Notes: generated from the sequence alone by a model not told the origin. Numbered from the stretch's first letter, positions 20,924 through 33,375 are shown. The stretch is DNA of 64,000 nt from Malus domestica (GCF_042453785.1 NC_091675.1:20446501-20510500), one strand, 5' to 3'. Translations and numbers: made by a program.

Positions 20924-23065
20924 TGATGCGATGAAAGTTAAGCACTCAAATTAAACCCTCTTTTTGTCAAATTGTAGTATAAATGCAAGTAGGGATCGTT
21001 CTTAAACCGGGGATTAAGAGGGCTTGCTAAAACCTCTAACTTGACTCAAAAACATAAAAACAATATTAAAAACGTTTGAATAGACTCAAGGGACTCAAAA
21101 CAGATTCTAAAGATTCAAAACAACTTAATAACACTCAAAACTGCCTAAAAACACAAATTGGGCAAATTTGGACTCTAAAACAACTTTGGACGAATTTAGT
21201 GTTTTGACTTGAATCAAAACACTAAAAAACACAAACAAAACAGGAATTTAACATTTTGAAACAAGAAAGTAAAATGGGGTTTTGTTTTTGTCTAATTTGA
21301 AGCAAAACAAGTAAACTAAAAACTCAAACAAAAAGTTGCATGAATTTGGTAAATTGGATGGTTGAAGGGCTAGCTAGAGAGTCCTTCTCCACACATGACA
21401 CACTTGCATACAAATTGATGTTCAGTTGTTCTTTCGATAAACCATAAATCTCAATGCCCCAGATTAACCGTGAATTGCACTAATTAACCCTCAGATTTTC
21501 CTATTTTCATTAAATTGGATGATTGCATGCGACAACCCAAATTATTCCTCACAAGTTCCCTACATGAATTGCATAATAGAGATACGAGCAAAGATCATTA
21601 AGTTCTATGAAAATCATAAGTATTGACAAGGCACTTGTAACTATGAATTGCATGAAACTTATGCCAAGAATTTACTTAACGCAATTGTGACTAGCAACCT
21701 TCACTACTTGTGAATATAAGTTCATAACGATTAGGTGAAACTCCCTTATATTCTAGCATCAAATTCATGCATGCCAACTAAGTGTCGACCCTCAATTAAC
21801 ATACAAGAATAAGTTTTGAATCAAACAGTTAAGTGAATTGCATTCACAATTTATGAAATCACAACTGAAAGTAATCAATTCATATTGCAAATATAGTCAT
21901 GGTTTTGAAATTCCCCCTAACTAAATAGGGGTTTAACCACTCATAGTTGCAACAAAATCAGAAAATAACAAAGTAGACATTAAAAGCAAGAATGAAGTAC
22001 ACCTAAAACGCTCCAATCTTCCAAGCTTGAAATGCCAAGGACCTTTGTTTTCACCACCTTGTTGTAGCACAAATGTCTAGGATGTGTATGGATATGTGGG
22101 AATGAATGGATGAAGATGGTATTTGTGTTTGTGAATGTAGCTCTTTTTTGATGGATCAAGATTGTCTTTAGGAAGGGGAATGGTGGATGTATTTATAGGC
22201 TAAGAAGAGGACCACTTCAATTCCTTGCATGTGTAGTTTGTATGGGTGTGTGATGTCCATGTTTCCCTTTACATTTGCACACACATGACCTCCATCATTT
22301 CAGCCACAAAACAAACACATTTTCTGCCATGTTTCTCCTTTACATTTACACACATGTTCTTCATCATTTCAGCCACAAATCAACCCATTTTCTGCCCATG
22401 TGTGTGTCTTTCCTTTGCCCATGTGTGTGTGTTTTCCCTTTGCATTTGCACACACATGTTCTTCATTATTTCAGCCAACAATCCACCCATTTTCTGCCCA
22501 TGCCAAGCCCTCCATGCTGTGCAGTTTGCATGTGTGTAGCTGTCCATGTTTCTCTTTTGCATGTGCCATGCCTTCTCTTTCTAGCTGTGCATTTCCACTT
22601 ACTCCAAAGCCAAATGAGTGCAATCATAACCCCATTTGTTGCTGAGTGTTGATGACAAAGCAAAACACCAAACAAATGCCTTTACTTTCTCATTTTATTA
22701 GCCAAATCTGCTTAACCCTTTTCTGAACCTTTCAGTGTTACAATGCCCATAACTTCTTCTAAAAAAATGATATTAACAATCTGTGAATTTCTCCAGAAAA
22801 TAGACATCCGTAGCTTTCCAAGCATATAAGGTTCATTTTCTCATTCATTCTGAGCTGTTCGTAACATGCTTCCAAAGTCAGCTAATCTGCACAGGCAGTT
22901 TTGACAAATTTGTTACTTAATATCTCACTTGTGCTACTTTTCTTTTCTTTGCTTGATAAATCACACAAAACACAAAAACATAGTAAATAGCTCAAAAATA
23001 TAAGGAACTAACTAAGAAAAGACAAGTGAATTTTATGTAAAATATATATAAATATGAGCTTATCA
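20924..23065. mobile_element. 2.14-kb solo LTR inserted in the minus EPRV copy
   Basis: Ends are TGATGCGATG...GAGCTTATCA (TG...CA) with a 5-bp TSD CATTT (20919-20923 and 23066-23070). Removing it restores collinearity with the plus EPRV copy. There is no internal coding region, primer-binding site or second LTR, so a solo LTR left by unequal recombination is the simplest reading. The 22246-22650 part holds imperfect repeats of a 'catttcagccacaaa...cattttctgcc' unit interleaved with TGTGTG/CACACA. The superfamily is probably Ty3/gypsy, by length and style only. Confidence 0.8.
22262..22500. repeat. Imperfect tandem repeat inside the solo LTR
   Basis: Three diverged copies of a unit around 'cacacacatg(t/a)(t/c)cttcatcatttcagcca...cattttctgcc' start near 22280, 22348 and 22447. 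They create spurious open frames in several phases. Confidence 0.6.
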
Positions 23066-23970
23066 CATTTTCTTGATTGGTTTGTATTAAGAGTGTGTGG
23101 TCTCTAGGGCTTTTGACTAAGGCTTGGAAATTTATGTTTGTTCTTGTGACTTTGTAATAGACTCTAAAGATTAAGGCTAGTGGGTAGACTTCTTCAATGA
23201 CTTGGTACCCTGAAGTTTTTATGTTTAATGTGAGTGCTTTTAGCATGTGGGGATATGAAAGACTTATCGTGAAATCTGTAAAACAATCAAAATGAATTGG
23301 CCGTTGTAAATACTTGACTCAATCATCCCAAGAATACTATCACTAAAATTAGTGAATCTTTCATCTTGAAGGCATAACAAAATAAAGGTATTGAGGCATC
23401 TTCTTGTTAAGGGCTTGACTGCTATTTGGACTAGACTTATGTGAATGTAATTGTAACCATCTTTTCTATGAGTTTTGATTTATTCTGGTGTGAATAACTG
23501 ACAAGTTTCATGTTCTTTGCTAAGAGCATAAGCTTTTTCAACTGTTTTAATGTGATGTTCACTTCTAAAAGAGGCTACTGACCATTTCTTTTTGTAAATG
23601 TTTTTACTAGAAACCTTGGGGATATTCCAATCTCCAAAGTCGACACTGTCAGTCTAATTTTTGTTCTTCATTTATTATGTCTGGAATTCTACTTAAACTA
23701 GATCTGGAGCTGGTGCTAGCCATTGAATTAGATCTAAATAATCTACTCATAATGCTCAAAATGTAAGTTTTCAATATATAGAAATCTTACTGGCTTTACT
23801 TTCCTCACGTATTTGCTAAACTCGTTATCCGCTCATGCGATCCACTCATGCCAATCCTATGGATTTATTGTTTGGAACACGCCTTACTGTTTGGGTTGAG
23901 AGTAAACAATCCTAGTTAGAAGGTTAACAAATAAGATAAACTGTAAATGAAAGCTGAAATATGAACATTT

Positions 23971-24290
23971 ATTGTAAGTCACAGTGTAAGTTTTGCAATA
24001 GACCTCATTTTCAAATTATAATTGCATCATTATTTTGAATTCATTATTTTCATTATGAATATTTTCATAACTACTAATTTTGAATGGCATAAAATTCTTA
24101 CTCACAGTCAATTCATTGAATATCTCAAATTCAAGGTAAACAAATATGAATCCTTCATTCGATTTTTCTTATTCATTTATAATAGTTAGTTTCATGGTTT
24201 ATTCAATCATGGCTATCCACTACATCAAATATCTAGTTTATCAAATTCACATGATCTGCATCATTATTGCCTTCATCGTTACCATTAGTT
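23971..24290 (+). repeat. EPRV terminal direct repeat, left
   Basis: It is nearly identical to 42014-42332 and reflects terminal redundancy of the integrated circular-genome virus. A further copy in reverse orientation lies at about 15300-15480. Confidence 0.85.
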
Positions 24291-24300
24291 ACACCCCATT

Positions 24301-24314
24301 TGGTATCAGAGCCA
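24301..24314 (+). promoter_or_regulatory. EPRV minus-strand primer-binding site (initiator tRNA-Met)
   Basis: TGGTATCAGAGCCA is the complement of the 3' end of plant initiator tRNA-Met used by caulimovirids and many LTR elements. It lies about 250 bp upstream of the movement-protein frame. Confidence 0.85.
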
Positions 24315-24551
24315 AGTTGGTGGTGATTGAGTTATCATCTTTATAATCACTACATTATGTTCATCTTTCAGCTTTCATTTACATTTTATCTTATTTGTTA
24401 ACCTTCTAAGTAGGATTGTTTACTCTCAACCCAAACAGTAAGGCGTATTCCAAACAAAATTCCATAGGATTGGCATGAGCGGAGAAAGAGTTTAGCAAAT
24501 ACGCGAGGAAGGTAAAGCCAGTAAGATTTCTGTATATTAAGAACCTTCATT

Positions 24552-25368
24552 TTGAGCATTATGAGTATATTGTTTACATCTAATTCAATGGTCAGCGCCA
24601 GCTCCAGATCCAGTTTAAATAGAATTCCAGACATAGTAAATGAAGAACAAAAATTAGAATTTCAAATAGATGACAGTGTCGACTTTGGAGATTGGAATAT
24701 CACCAAGATTTCTAGACAAAAAGAAATGGTTAGTAGCCTCTTTTAGAAGTGTACATCACGTTAAAACATTTGAAAAAGCTTATGCTCTTAGTAAATAACA
24801 TGAAACTTGTCAATTGTTCACACCAAAACAAATTAAAACTCATAGAAAAGATGGTTACAATTACATTCATATAGGTCTAGTCCAAATTGCAGTCAAGCCT
24901 TCAACAAGAACAGGCCTTAATACCTCTATTTTATTATGCCTCCGAAATGCAAGATTCACTGACTTCAGTGATAGCATTCTTGGAATGATTGAGTCAAGTC
25001 TTTACAATGGACCAATTAATTTTGATTGTTTGCTAGATCTCACGATAAGTCTTTCAGATCCCCACATGCTGAAAGCACTCACATTAAACATCAAAACTTC
25101 CAAGTACCAAGTCCTTGAAGGAGTCCAACCATTAGCCTTAATTTTTAAGGTTTACTACAAAGTCACAGGAACAAACTTGAATTTCCAAGCCTTAGTCCAA
25201 AGTCCTAGAAACCATACACTCCTGATACAAACCAATCAAGAAAATGCCAATATCAAAATACCTAGAACCATTAGGTGGTCAGATATCAGTCTAAATTCAG
25301 ATTGGTGTTTGATTAATGAAAGCAAACTAGTAAGCATACAAAATAGCTTAGTCAACTTAGAAAATTAA
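24552..25368 (+). pseudogene. EPRV movement protein (plus copy), broken
   Basis: Open blocks are 24552-24746 and 24814-25368, separated by a stop at 24744. The central part (GLVQIAVKPSTRTG region, then a run ending in FTDFSDSILG) fits the 30K-superfamily movement proteins of caulimovirids. After 25368 further stops follow closely. Not functional as it stands. Confidence 0.72.
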
Positions 25369-25499
25369 GAGCAGTAGAAACTAGCTCAGTAGTCACCCAA
25401 GAAGAATTAGTCAGTGACCTGATTAACATAAACTAAAATCAATAGAAACAGCCTCTCAAGTGACTCACTCAAGATATCAGCCCAATGCTCAAAACCAAG

Positions 25500-26982
25500 G
25501 AGAACAAAACTCTCCAACATAATCTGATTTCGAAGCAAGTCAAATCAACCACCAATTACTCGTACTGAACAAACCATTCAAAATTCGATGGAAGAAACTC
25601 AATGTTGACATCGAAGCAACATAAAATATTCCCAGAACGAATATTTTTTGAAATAAATCTACAAAAGAACAAAAATTGGACATTTACAAAGGAAGATGTA
25701 AGAGTTAAGCCAGTTATAGAGCAAAACAATTTCACAAACCAAAGTCTACACACCATAGGAAAACAGTTAGACAAAATTGAAACCAAAATAGATAGACTTT
25801 ATCAACCAAAACAAAAAATTAGGGAAAAACCCTGGTCAACTTCCCAGAGTCGTCCTCTAACTCAACGGCTTTAAAAACAATTTCCACAAGCCAAAAAATA
25901 GATCAAATGCTACAAGAATTGAAACAAGAAAAAATAGTCAATGTCTTGCGTCATCCAAAAGAATCTCAAGTAGAAACAACTTCTGCATTATGGGATTTAG
26001 AAAGAGAAAGTGAAAAAAGTTTAATTAAGAAAGTAGAAGAAACTTTTCAAAATCTTGAACTAAAACGAATCACAAACAAACGAGTCAATCCAACAACTCT
26101 TACCAAAAATTGATATCCATTAACCCCTCTGGATATTCAATTTGAAGAAAGAAACATCCAAAACCAATTCTCAGTCTCAACTGATAAACTCTATGAATGG
26201 AGCATAGATGGATTATCAGAACAAGAACTTTTGAACAAATCACAACACATCTCCATGGTTGCTAATAGTTATATTACCAATCATAACCTCAGTCAAACCC
26301 AAGTTGTCAACCTTTTGGTTACTGGATTTACAGGAATGCTCCATTCCTGGTGGGAAAAATATCTCACTAAACAATCAAGAAATGAAATTAAAAATCCAGT
26401 CAAAAGAGACAAAGATGGAACACCCAACTTTGATGAGCGTATAGGACAAGGAGTCCCAGATGCAATCAACACATTACTTTTCACCATTATAGAACATTTC
26501 ATAGGGACACCCAGTAATGTCACCTCCAGAATTCATAACCAACTTAGTAACTTAGGATGTCCAACCCTAAGCGATTTTAGGTGGTATAAAGATGTTTTCA
26601 TGTCTAGAGTCATGCTTAGAGAGGATAATAATCAACCATTTTGGAAAGAAAAATTCATTAATGGATTACCAAATCTATTTACTCATAAAATTATAAATGT
26701 TTTAGTTAATGAAGAAGGTATCATACCATATCATACCCTTACTTATGGAAATATTATTAATATTATAAAATAAAATAAAAAGGATTGAAAATGTGTATTG
26801 ATATGAAACTTACAAAAGAAGTCAACAAAGACAAGTCAATAGCCAAATATGAATTAGGAACATTTATTGAACAATACGGATTACCACTTATTGCTCCATC
26901 TAACAAAAAGAAAAAATTAGAAGCCTACAATAGGTACTCCAATAGGAAACACTCCAATTATAACAAATTCCAAAATAAGAAT
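25500..26982 (+). pseudogene. EPRV coat-protein region, 5' part (plus copy)
   Basis: Blocks at 25602-25874, 25907-26113, 26231-26773 and 26785-26982 are separated by stops (for example 26111-26113 and 26771-26773). The W-rich core (GMLHSWWEKYL) and the Lys/Asn-rich region ahead of the knuckle are readable. The frame is cut at 26982 by the gypsy element and resumes at 37473. Confidence 0.78.
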
Positions 26983-27497
26983 TGTTTGTAACATACTTGA
27001 CTAATCCCGAAACTACCGAGCACCGATCAACGTTATACCATCAAGGACCCAAAAGAGTTTCCCTCCAACCAGGAGGCCAATCACAACGTGACACGTGTCG
27101 ACATTAGAAGCCAATCATAGCACGACACGTGTCAACATCAGAAGCCAATCACAACCCGACACGTGTCAATGTCAAAACAAAGCTAGAAACTCTCTTCTAT
27201 AAAATGATATCATTCTCCCACAATATTTCCTAATATCATTTGTACTAAATCATTCACTAGTACTCACTAAAGGAGAGCTTGAACCTATGTACTTGTGTAA
27301 ACCCTTCACAATTAATGAGAACTCCTCTACTCCGTGGACGTAGCCAATATGGGTGAACCACGTACATCTTGTGTTTGCTTCCCTGTCTCCATCCATTTAC
27401 ATACTTACCCACACTAGTGACCGGAGCAATCTAGCGAAGGTTATAAACTTGACACTTTCTGTTGTACCAAAGTCCTCACCGATTTTATGCATCAACG
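26983..27497 (+). repeat. Gypsy 5' LTR with triplicated CCAAT/G-box block
   Basis: It carries three successive ~36-bp units of the form AGCCAATCA...GACACGTGTC (27080-27170), each with a CCAAT box and an ACGT-core G-box. A TATA-like CTATAAAA lies near 27200. The right LTR has the same triplet. Confidence 0.9.
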
Positions 27498-27603
27498 TTT
27501 GGCACCGTCTGTGGGAATCGCACTTATTCTTACTCTCTTTAGCTTTGTCAAGCTGGTTTCCACTATTCGTACACTCTCTTTTGACCAGGCATCCCTCTTC
27601 AAC

Positions 27604-29540
27604 ATGGGGAACGAAGGAAGCCACAACACACAGAACGACACCCCCATCGCACTTAGTGCGAAGCAACGAAAGAGGCTCGTTCTTCAAGCTAAAGTCAAGA
27701 AGCTGGAGGCTTAGAACAACAAGATAGCAATAACGAATGAGATCCTCTATGAACAATATAAGAACCTTTTCGAGACATTCCACGAAACTAGGCTTACTCA
27801 AACACGCGAGCTTGTTACCCCTGTGGACATCAACCATCATCTGGGTGCCCCCCAACATGGAGGGTCACCTTCCTTCGACATGGGTATCCCTAATGAGGAG
27901 CGAGCTAATCATCAAAACATTAATCAACATGAAACATCTCTCAACCCAGCTACTTCAACCCGAAGTAGGAGAAGTGAAGGAAGACACCTCATTGCAGAAG
28001 GGTAGGAAGGATCGAAAGCCGTTTATCGTGACTGCCGAGACTTTTTAAAGAAACGTTGAGAGAATCCCCTCCACATAAGCTCTAAGATCAATGACCCAAG
28101 GGTTTCTGAAAGACTCAATCCCCTCCCACGACCCAGGCCAGCTGCTAATCTAAGGAAGGAACGACAAGTCCCAGAGGAACATAAAGGTACATGGAACTCG
28201 GAGGTATTCCGACAGACTCGCCTTAGAAGTCAGTACGGGGAATCCAAGGAAAAACCACACGCTCTTGCTCAAACTTTCCTACTTCCAAGAGGCGATGGAG
28301 ACTTACGGAAGAAAATTCCAGTGGTACATGACTCCACTCAGGACCCCCTTGTCCTACAGCTCCTTGAGGAAGTAAACAAGTTGAAGGCCGAACGTCAAGC
28401 CGAGATACCTGATTAGAACCAACCCAGGCATGGCCCTCTCACAAGGAGGATCCTTGACACCCCCATTCAAGCGAAGGCAAAGCAAAAACTTGGTTTATAA
28501 CTTTATACTGGAAGGGAGGACCCGATTGAACACCTTAACCTCTTTGAGTCCACCATGGCATATCTGATGCACACCGACAAAAAGCGATGTCTTCTCTTCC
28601 CTTCCACCCTCTCTGGCGGGGCTCTAAACTGGTATTGTCGTCTTCCACCTAAGATAGTAGACTCATTTAAGGAACTGAGGAAACTATTTATCTCTCAACA
28701 CATCTTCTAGACCAATCGCTTGCATTCTGCAAATGACTTGTACACTATTCGCCAGAAGCCGGACGAGTCACTACAAGAGTATACCGGTAGCTTCAGCCAT
28801 GAGTATTCTCACTGCGCTGAGGCAAATGACAAGACCGCCCTCAATGCCTTCACGACAGGCCTACGTGATTGTTTCTTCAAGTACATAATCAATGCCAACA
28901 CTTGGAAGACTTACTCTGAGATGATGGCACAGGCTTACAACCTCGCCTCCGCCGAGGTAAAGACATATCAAAGGAAACCCTCTATAGCTACCCCGTATCA
29001 GCAAGTAGGGAGTGGAAGCCAGATCCAACCAAATAAGAAGACTTCAACCTTCCAAACGGCAGCGGTGTCTCCCATGCTTTACTTAATACTTTGCCAAGTC
29101 AAAAGACATATCAATCTCAGGGTAAAAGGAAAGATTTATACCCTCATCAGTCTCATTTTAGTAAAAGGAGTAAGGGACACTACCACGATAACCAAGGGTA
29201 TTATCACGATAATCCTTAACCCTAGGCAGTCAACACAGTGGGTCAAGCACGTGTCAGGATAAGCCCTACCCCGAGGTATAAGGCATACACACCTTTGAAC
29301 GCCACATGCATGGCCATTTACCTCAGCATAGCATACCTAATACCGAAGCCAAAGCCGAGGCACCCGAATTACAAGCCCACGAAGAACACGAGCACATTTT
29401 GCTGCTACCATGAGCATAACGGCCATGACGGCGAGACGTGTATCACCCTTCGTAATCATATTGAAGCTTTGGCACGTGAAGGAAAAGTTGATCAATTCCT
29501 CATTCACCCTCCAAAAGGTAACTGTAACCAACGCCAGGTG
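27604..29540 (+). pseudogene. Gypsy gag (broken)
   Basis: The first Met is at 27604, with stops from 27712 on. A Retrotrans_gag domain is readable around 28450-28960 (LNWYCRLPP, RLHSANDLYTIRQKPDESL). Downstream, near 29395-29520, is a Cys/His cluster (FCCYHEHNGHDGETC) followed by a basic/acidic helix, the arrangement typical of Tat-lineage gag ends. Frames change several times. Confidence 0.8.
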
Positions 29541-29739
29541 AATGTGATATATTCCATAAGTGGCGGCACAACCATATCTAAATCTTCTAACAGGGCCATG
29601 AAAAATAGTGAACGAGCTTTAAGGCTTGTCCACCAAGTGTTTCACGTGGAAGACATCAAGGGAGGCAAGTATCAAAAGCCTAACTGTGATCCAATATGTT
29701 TCTACCCTGAGGAAGAAAGAAGTATCATTTACCCTCACA

Positions 29740-30320
29740 ACGACCCACTGATCGTGGAAGCTCACATAGCCAACTTTCAAGTATGACGAATCCTGGTAGA
29801 CACGGGGGCTTCGGTCAATATCATGTTTGTTGAAGCTTTCAAGGCACTTAATGTAGCTGAACACTTGCTCGATCACTTGGTTTCCCCTCTGATAAGCTTC
29901 TCCGGTGATATCTTCCAACCTTTATGGAGCATACATTTACCTTTCACGGTTGGTACAGGCCCTTACACAGCTACCATTACCACTAACTTCCTGATGGTTG
30001 ACTGCCCAACGGCATACAATGTCATATTTGGACGCACAGGCATCAATGATCTCAAGGCCATGGTATCCACACATATGTTGTTGATGAAATTTCCAACTCC
30101 CTATGGCAATGGTTACATCAGAGGAGATCTACTTAGTGCACGGTCATGTTACAACACTTCGATCAAGCAACAGCACCTGCATGTGCCCAAAGAAACCTTT
30201 TCTATACATGACCAAGTCATAAAGACCACCCCAGATGAAGCCAACTTGGATCTTCACGGTGGTAACAGTCGACCCGACGATCCTCGAGATGACTTTCACC
30301 CAGCAAGCATAACCTGCTGA
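29740..30320 (+). pseudogene. Gypsy aspartic protease (broken)
   Basis: The frame shifts to ILVDTGASVNIMF at about 29790-29835, the retropepsin active-site motif, followed by a conserved GRTGINDLKA block near 30030. A stop at 29784-29786 (TGA) just before the motif breaks the frame upstream. Confidence 0.8.
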
Positions 30321-30324
30321 AAAG

Positions 30325-30741
30325 TTGGAGAAAGTCTCTATCTCAAAAGATTATCCGGATCGCATGGTGAAGATTGGCACCACCTTGTCACCACCCATTC
30401 AGTTAGCATTGATCTCTTATTTGCAACAGAACACTGAGGTCTTCACCTGGTCATACGAGGACATGTCAGGCATCCCTCTCGATATCAGCTATCATAGCTT
30501 AAGTATTGACCTCAAGACCAAGCCGGTGAGACAGAAGCGAAGATCTTATGATGTTGAACGTTACGAAGCAATGAACGCAGAAGTTGAAAAACTCAAAGGC
30601 ATAGGCTTCGTCCGCGAAGTCAATTACCCAACATGGGTAGCAAATGTGGTCTTTGTTAAGAAAAATCCGACCAAAGAAAGTCTCATGCTCTAAAAGGTCT
30701 TGTGGAGAATATGTGTCGACTACACCGACCTAAGCAAGGCT
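30325..30741 (+). pseudogene. Gypsy reverse transcriptase, N-terminal fragment
   Basis: It contains FTWSYEDMSGIPLDISYH and the start of the palm up to ICVDYTDL at 30708-30735. The catalytic YVDD region, RNase H and most of integrase are missing. The sequence jumps into the integrase C-terminus at about 30741. Confidence 0.85.
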
Positions 30742-31234
30742 AAAGTCTGTTGGCCAGAATTCGTACCCCAAGTTCTTTGGTCATACCGCACTTTATATCG
30801 AACTTCAATAGGAGAAACTTCATTCTCACTTGCCTTTGGTACAAAGGCAGTTGTCTCAGTTGAGCTTAAGCAAGCAACGTTCAGAATCCAGAACTATATG
30901 CAAAGTGAAAATGAAAACAACTCACCCTCAACTTGGATCTAGTCGAGGAACACAGAAATCAGGCTCACTTGAGGAATGTCACCTACAAGCAACTCATCTC
31001 CAACTACTATGACTCAAGGGTCAAACCTCGTTCTTTCAAAGTGGGGGATTGGGTATCTAAGAAAAGATTACTCTGCGACAGAGTCTTGAGTGAATGAACA
31101 CTTAGTCCGATCTGAGATAAACCGTTTGAAGTTGTTGGCATCAGTCGCCCTGGCTCCTACAAGCTTAGAAGCTCCGATGGCAAGACCATTGGCCATCCAT
31201 GGAACGCTGATCACTTGAAGTACTATTACAAGTA
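30741..31234 (+). pseudogene. Gypsy integrase C-terminal fragment
   Basis: WPEFVPQVLWSYRTLYRT and the following ETSFSLAFGTKAV are the end of the integrase core. After frameshifts the chromodomain-less C-terminus (VGDWV...RPGSYKL...HPWNADHLK) ends near 31234. It is joined directly to an RT fragment by an internal deletion of roughly 2.5-3 kb judged from family size. Confidence 0.82.
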
Positions 31235-31589
31235 AACTCACATTGTACAAGTGTTAAGCTTCAGTCGTTCGACATCCTATATAACGAAGACCATTTGGAA
31301 TGAATTCAATAAAAATGTGATTTAGACAACTCGGTCTTAATCCTCTTACATTCCTAGCAATGAAACACTCAGGTTCAAAGCTTCAATATGAATGCTTCCA
31401 ACATGAAACAAAGTCTAAGTATATGTCAACAAGACTATACAAATAAACGAACAGCTTCAAAGTATATTTGTTCAATCATACATTCCAACACATTCATACA
31501 TAAGCCAACTGTGCTTCGAAAGGGTTCAACATACTTTGTATCATTCGACACTTGCTACAATGTGCCTCGGCACCTTGCCCTTATTCTCA

Positions 31590-31910
31590 CCAACTAGGTG
31601 ATGAAGGAACTTATCTTCGTGCCACCAACCAGGTGATAAAATGTACAACCCGTACTCTAATATTATTTGGCAACTTGCCACTCTTATCACCAACCAGGTG
31701 AAGAATGAACTCACCTTTGTGCCACCAACCAGGTGAAGAAATGTACAACCCGTACTCTAATATTATTTGGCAACTTGCCACTCTTATCACCAGCTAGGTG
31801 AAGAAGAAACTCATCTTCGTGCTACCAACCAGGTGATGAAATATGATGAAGGAACTCACCTTCATACCACTAACCATGTGATGAAAGCAACTCACCATTC
31901 ATTCCACCAA
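31590..31910. repeat. ~100-bp tandem repeat ('accaaccaggtga' array)
   Basis: Two nearly identical 100-bp units (for example atgtacaacccgtactctaa at 31641 and 31741) lie within several shorter 'accaaccaggtgaagaa' motifs. Confidence 0.85.
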
Positions 31911-32329
31911 CTAGAAAACGAGTGGTACAACTTGTACATGTGAACTTCTAGCATTCACAAATAATCAAAAACCCTCAAGCTTTACAACTCAACTAAGGGA
32001 GCACTTATACCCAACAAGAGTTATAGTCACCAACAAAGTCTTATTGCAAGCCAACAACGGCTTTAGTGCATGGTATATGAAGATTAAGCTATTTAGCCCT
32101 CTTGCATCTGCTTCAGACATTGTTCCTCTGTAACAATGCAAACACTACAACTCGTAGAAAGCTTCACACATTCTTCATCAAGACTGTTCGAAGCAAATTC
32201 AATTTATATGGTTCATCTAAACCTTCGACTATTCCAAGGTGTGGCTTGTATATGTTGTCTCTCTTACATTTTCAAATTTCCAGTTTTCCCAAAAAAAAAA
32301 AGTCAAAAAAGGGAAATTGGGAAATTGGG

Positions 32330-32800
32330 AAATTCAACAAAGCTTCATCAATGGAGGACAACCACAATTCTCAAAAGCTTCACACACTCTTGATCAAGAT
32401 AGTGTGAAGCAAAACCAATTTATAGTGAAAATCAAAAGCTTCATCAATGGAGGACAACTACAAATTCTCAAAAGCTTCACACACTCTTGATCAAGATAGT
32501 GTGAAGCAAAACCAATTTATGATGCCAACAAAGCTTCATCAATGGAGCGTAACTACAAATCTCAAAAGTTTCACACACTCTTGATCAAGATAGTGTGAAG
32601 CAAAACCAATTTATAATGTCAACAAAGCTTCATCAATGGAGGGCAACTACAAATCTCAAAAGCTTCACACACTCTTGATCAAGATAGTGTGAAGCAAAAT
32701 CAATTTATGGTGTCAAGAAAGCTTCATCAATGGAGGGCAACTACAATCCTCAAAAGCTTCACACACTCTTGATCAAGATAGTGTAAAGCAAAATCAATTT
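32330..32800. repeat. Five 94-97-bp tandem repeats with an imperfect palindrome
   Basis: The block 'cacacactct' recurs at 32381, 32478, 32572, 32666 and 32760, giving periods of 97, 94, 94 and 94 bp. A sixth diverged copy is at 33240. Each unit holds a near-palindrome (CACACTCTTGATCAAG continuing to TAGTGTG). Confidence 0.9.
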
Positions 32801-32805
32801 AGGGT

Positions 32806-33375
32806 GCCAACAAAAGCTTCACCTACAAAGTTTCAACACCAAAGCTTCACCTACAAAGCTTCAACACCAAGGTTTCACCTACACCAAAGCTTCACCTACA
32901 AAGCTTCAACACAAAAGCTTCACCTACAAAACTTCAACACCAAAGCTTCACCTACAAAGACAAAGCTTCAACACCAAAGTTTCACCTACAAAGCTTCACC
33001 TACAAAACTTCAACACCAAAACTTCACCTATAAAGCTTCAACACAAAAGCCTCACCTACAAAGCTTCAACACAAAAACTTCACCTACAAAAGCCTCACCT
33101 ACAAAAACTTCAATACAAAAGCTTCACCTACAAAAGCCTCAAAGCTTCACCTACAAAGTTTCAACACAAAAGCTTCACCTACAAAGCTTCACCAACAAAA
33201 GCTTCAACAAATGGAGGGCAACTACAAATGCCAAAAGCTTCACACACTCTTGATCAAGATAGTGTAAAGCAAAATCAATTCATGGTACCCAACAATGCTT
33301 CAACCTCAAAGCTTCAACACAAAAGCTTCACCTACAAAAGTTTCACCTACAAAGCTTCAACATCAAAGCTTCACC
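32806..33375. repeat. Short-unit minisatellite ('aaagcttcacctac' array)
   Basis: Dozens of copies of 'aaagcttcacctacaa' and 'agcttcaacaccaa' occur in varying order. They keep one frame open (32804-33253), but the composition is repeat-driven. Confidence 0.9.

Larger units (their letters stand above)
20600..23775 (-). pseudogene. EPRV movement-protein region (minus copy), split by a solo LTR
   Basis: The N-terminal and central part lies at about 23066-23775 (open block 22992-23246 runs into the LTR), and the C-terminal part at 20600-20923. It is collinear with the plus-copy movement protein at 24552-25368. Such proteins (30K superfamily) open plasmodesmata for cell-to-cell spread. This copy is disrupted by stops and by the 2.1-kb insertion. 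Confidence 0.7.
15240..23967 (-). mobile_element. Endogenous pararetrovirus (Caulimoviridae), minus-strand copy, defective
   Basis: Collinear in inverse orientation with the copy at 23968-42332. Read on the minus strand it gives movement protein (23775 downward), coat-protein region with CCHC knuckle, protease, RNase H, a C-terminal region and the promoter/intergenic region. The RT core is missing. A 2,142-bp solo LTR (20924-23065) interrupts the movement-protein region. Every frame is broken. The left end is placed where similarity to the plus copy fades (15230-15250). The gene set resembles petu-/florendovirus-type EPRVs; the genus is not certain. Confidence 0.82.

Noticed and set aside
22246..22675. 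Overlapping ORFs on both strands with His/Cys-rich translations
   Set aside because: They arise from TGTGTG/CACACA and imperfect repeats inside the solo LTR and have no start context or homology.
32381..32800. Regularly spaced repeats resembling a CRISPR array
   Set aside because: The units are contiguous ~94-bp tandem repeats without unique spacers, inside a plant retrotransposon.
32804..33253. 149-codon ORF rich in Ser/Thr/Lys/Gln
   Set aside because: It lies wholly in a minisatellite whose unit length keeps the frame open. The composition follows the repeat and no domain is seen.
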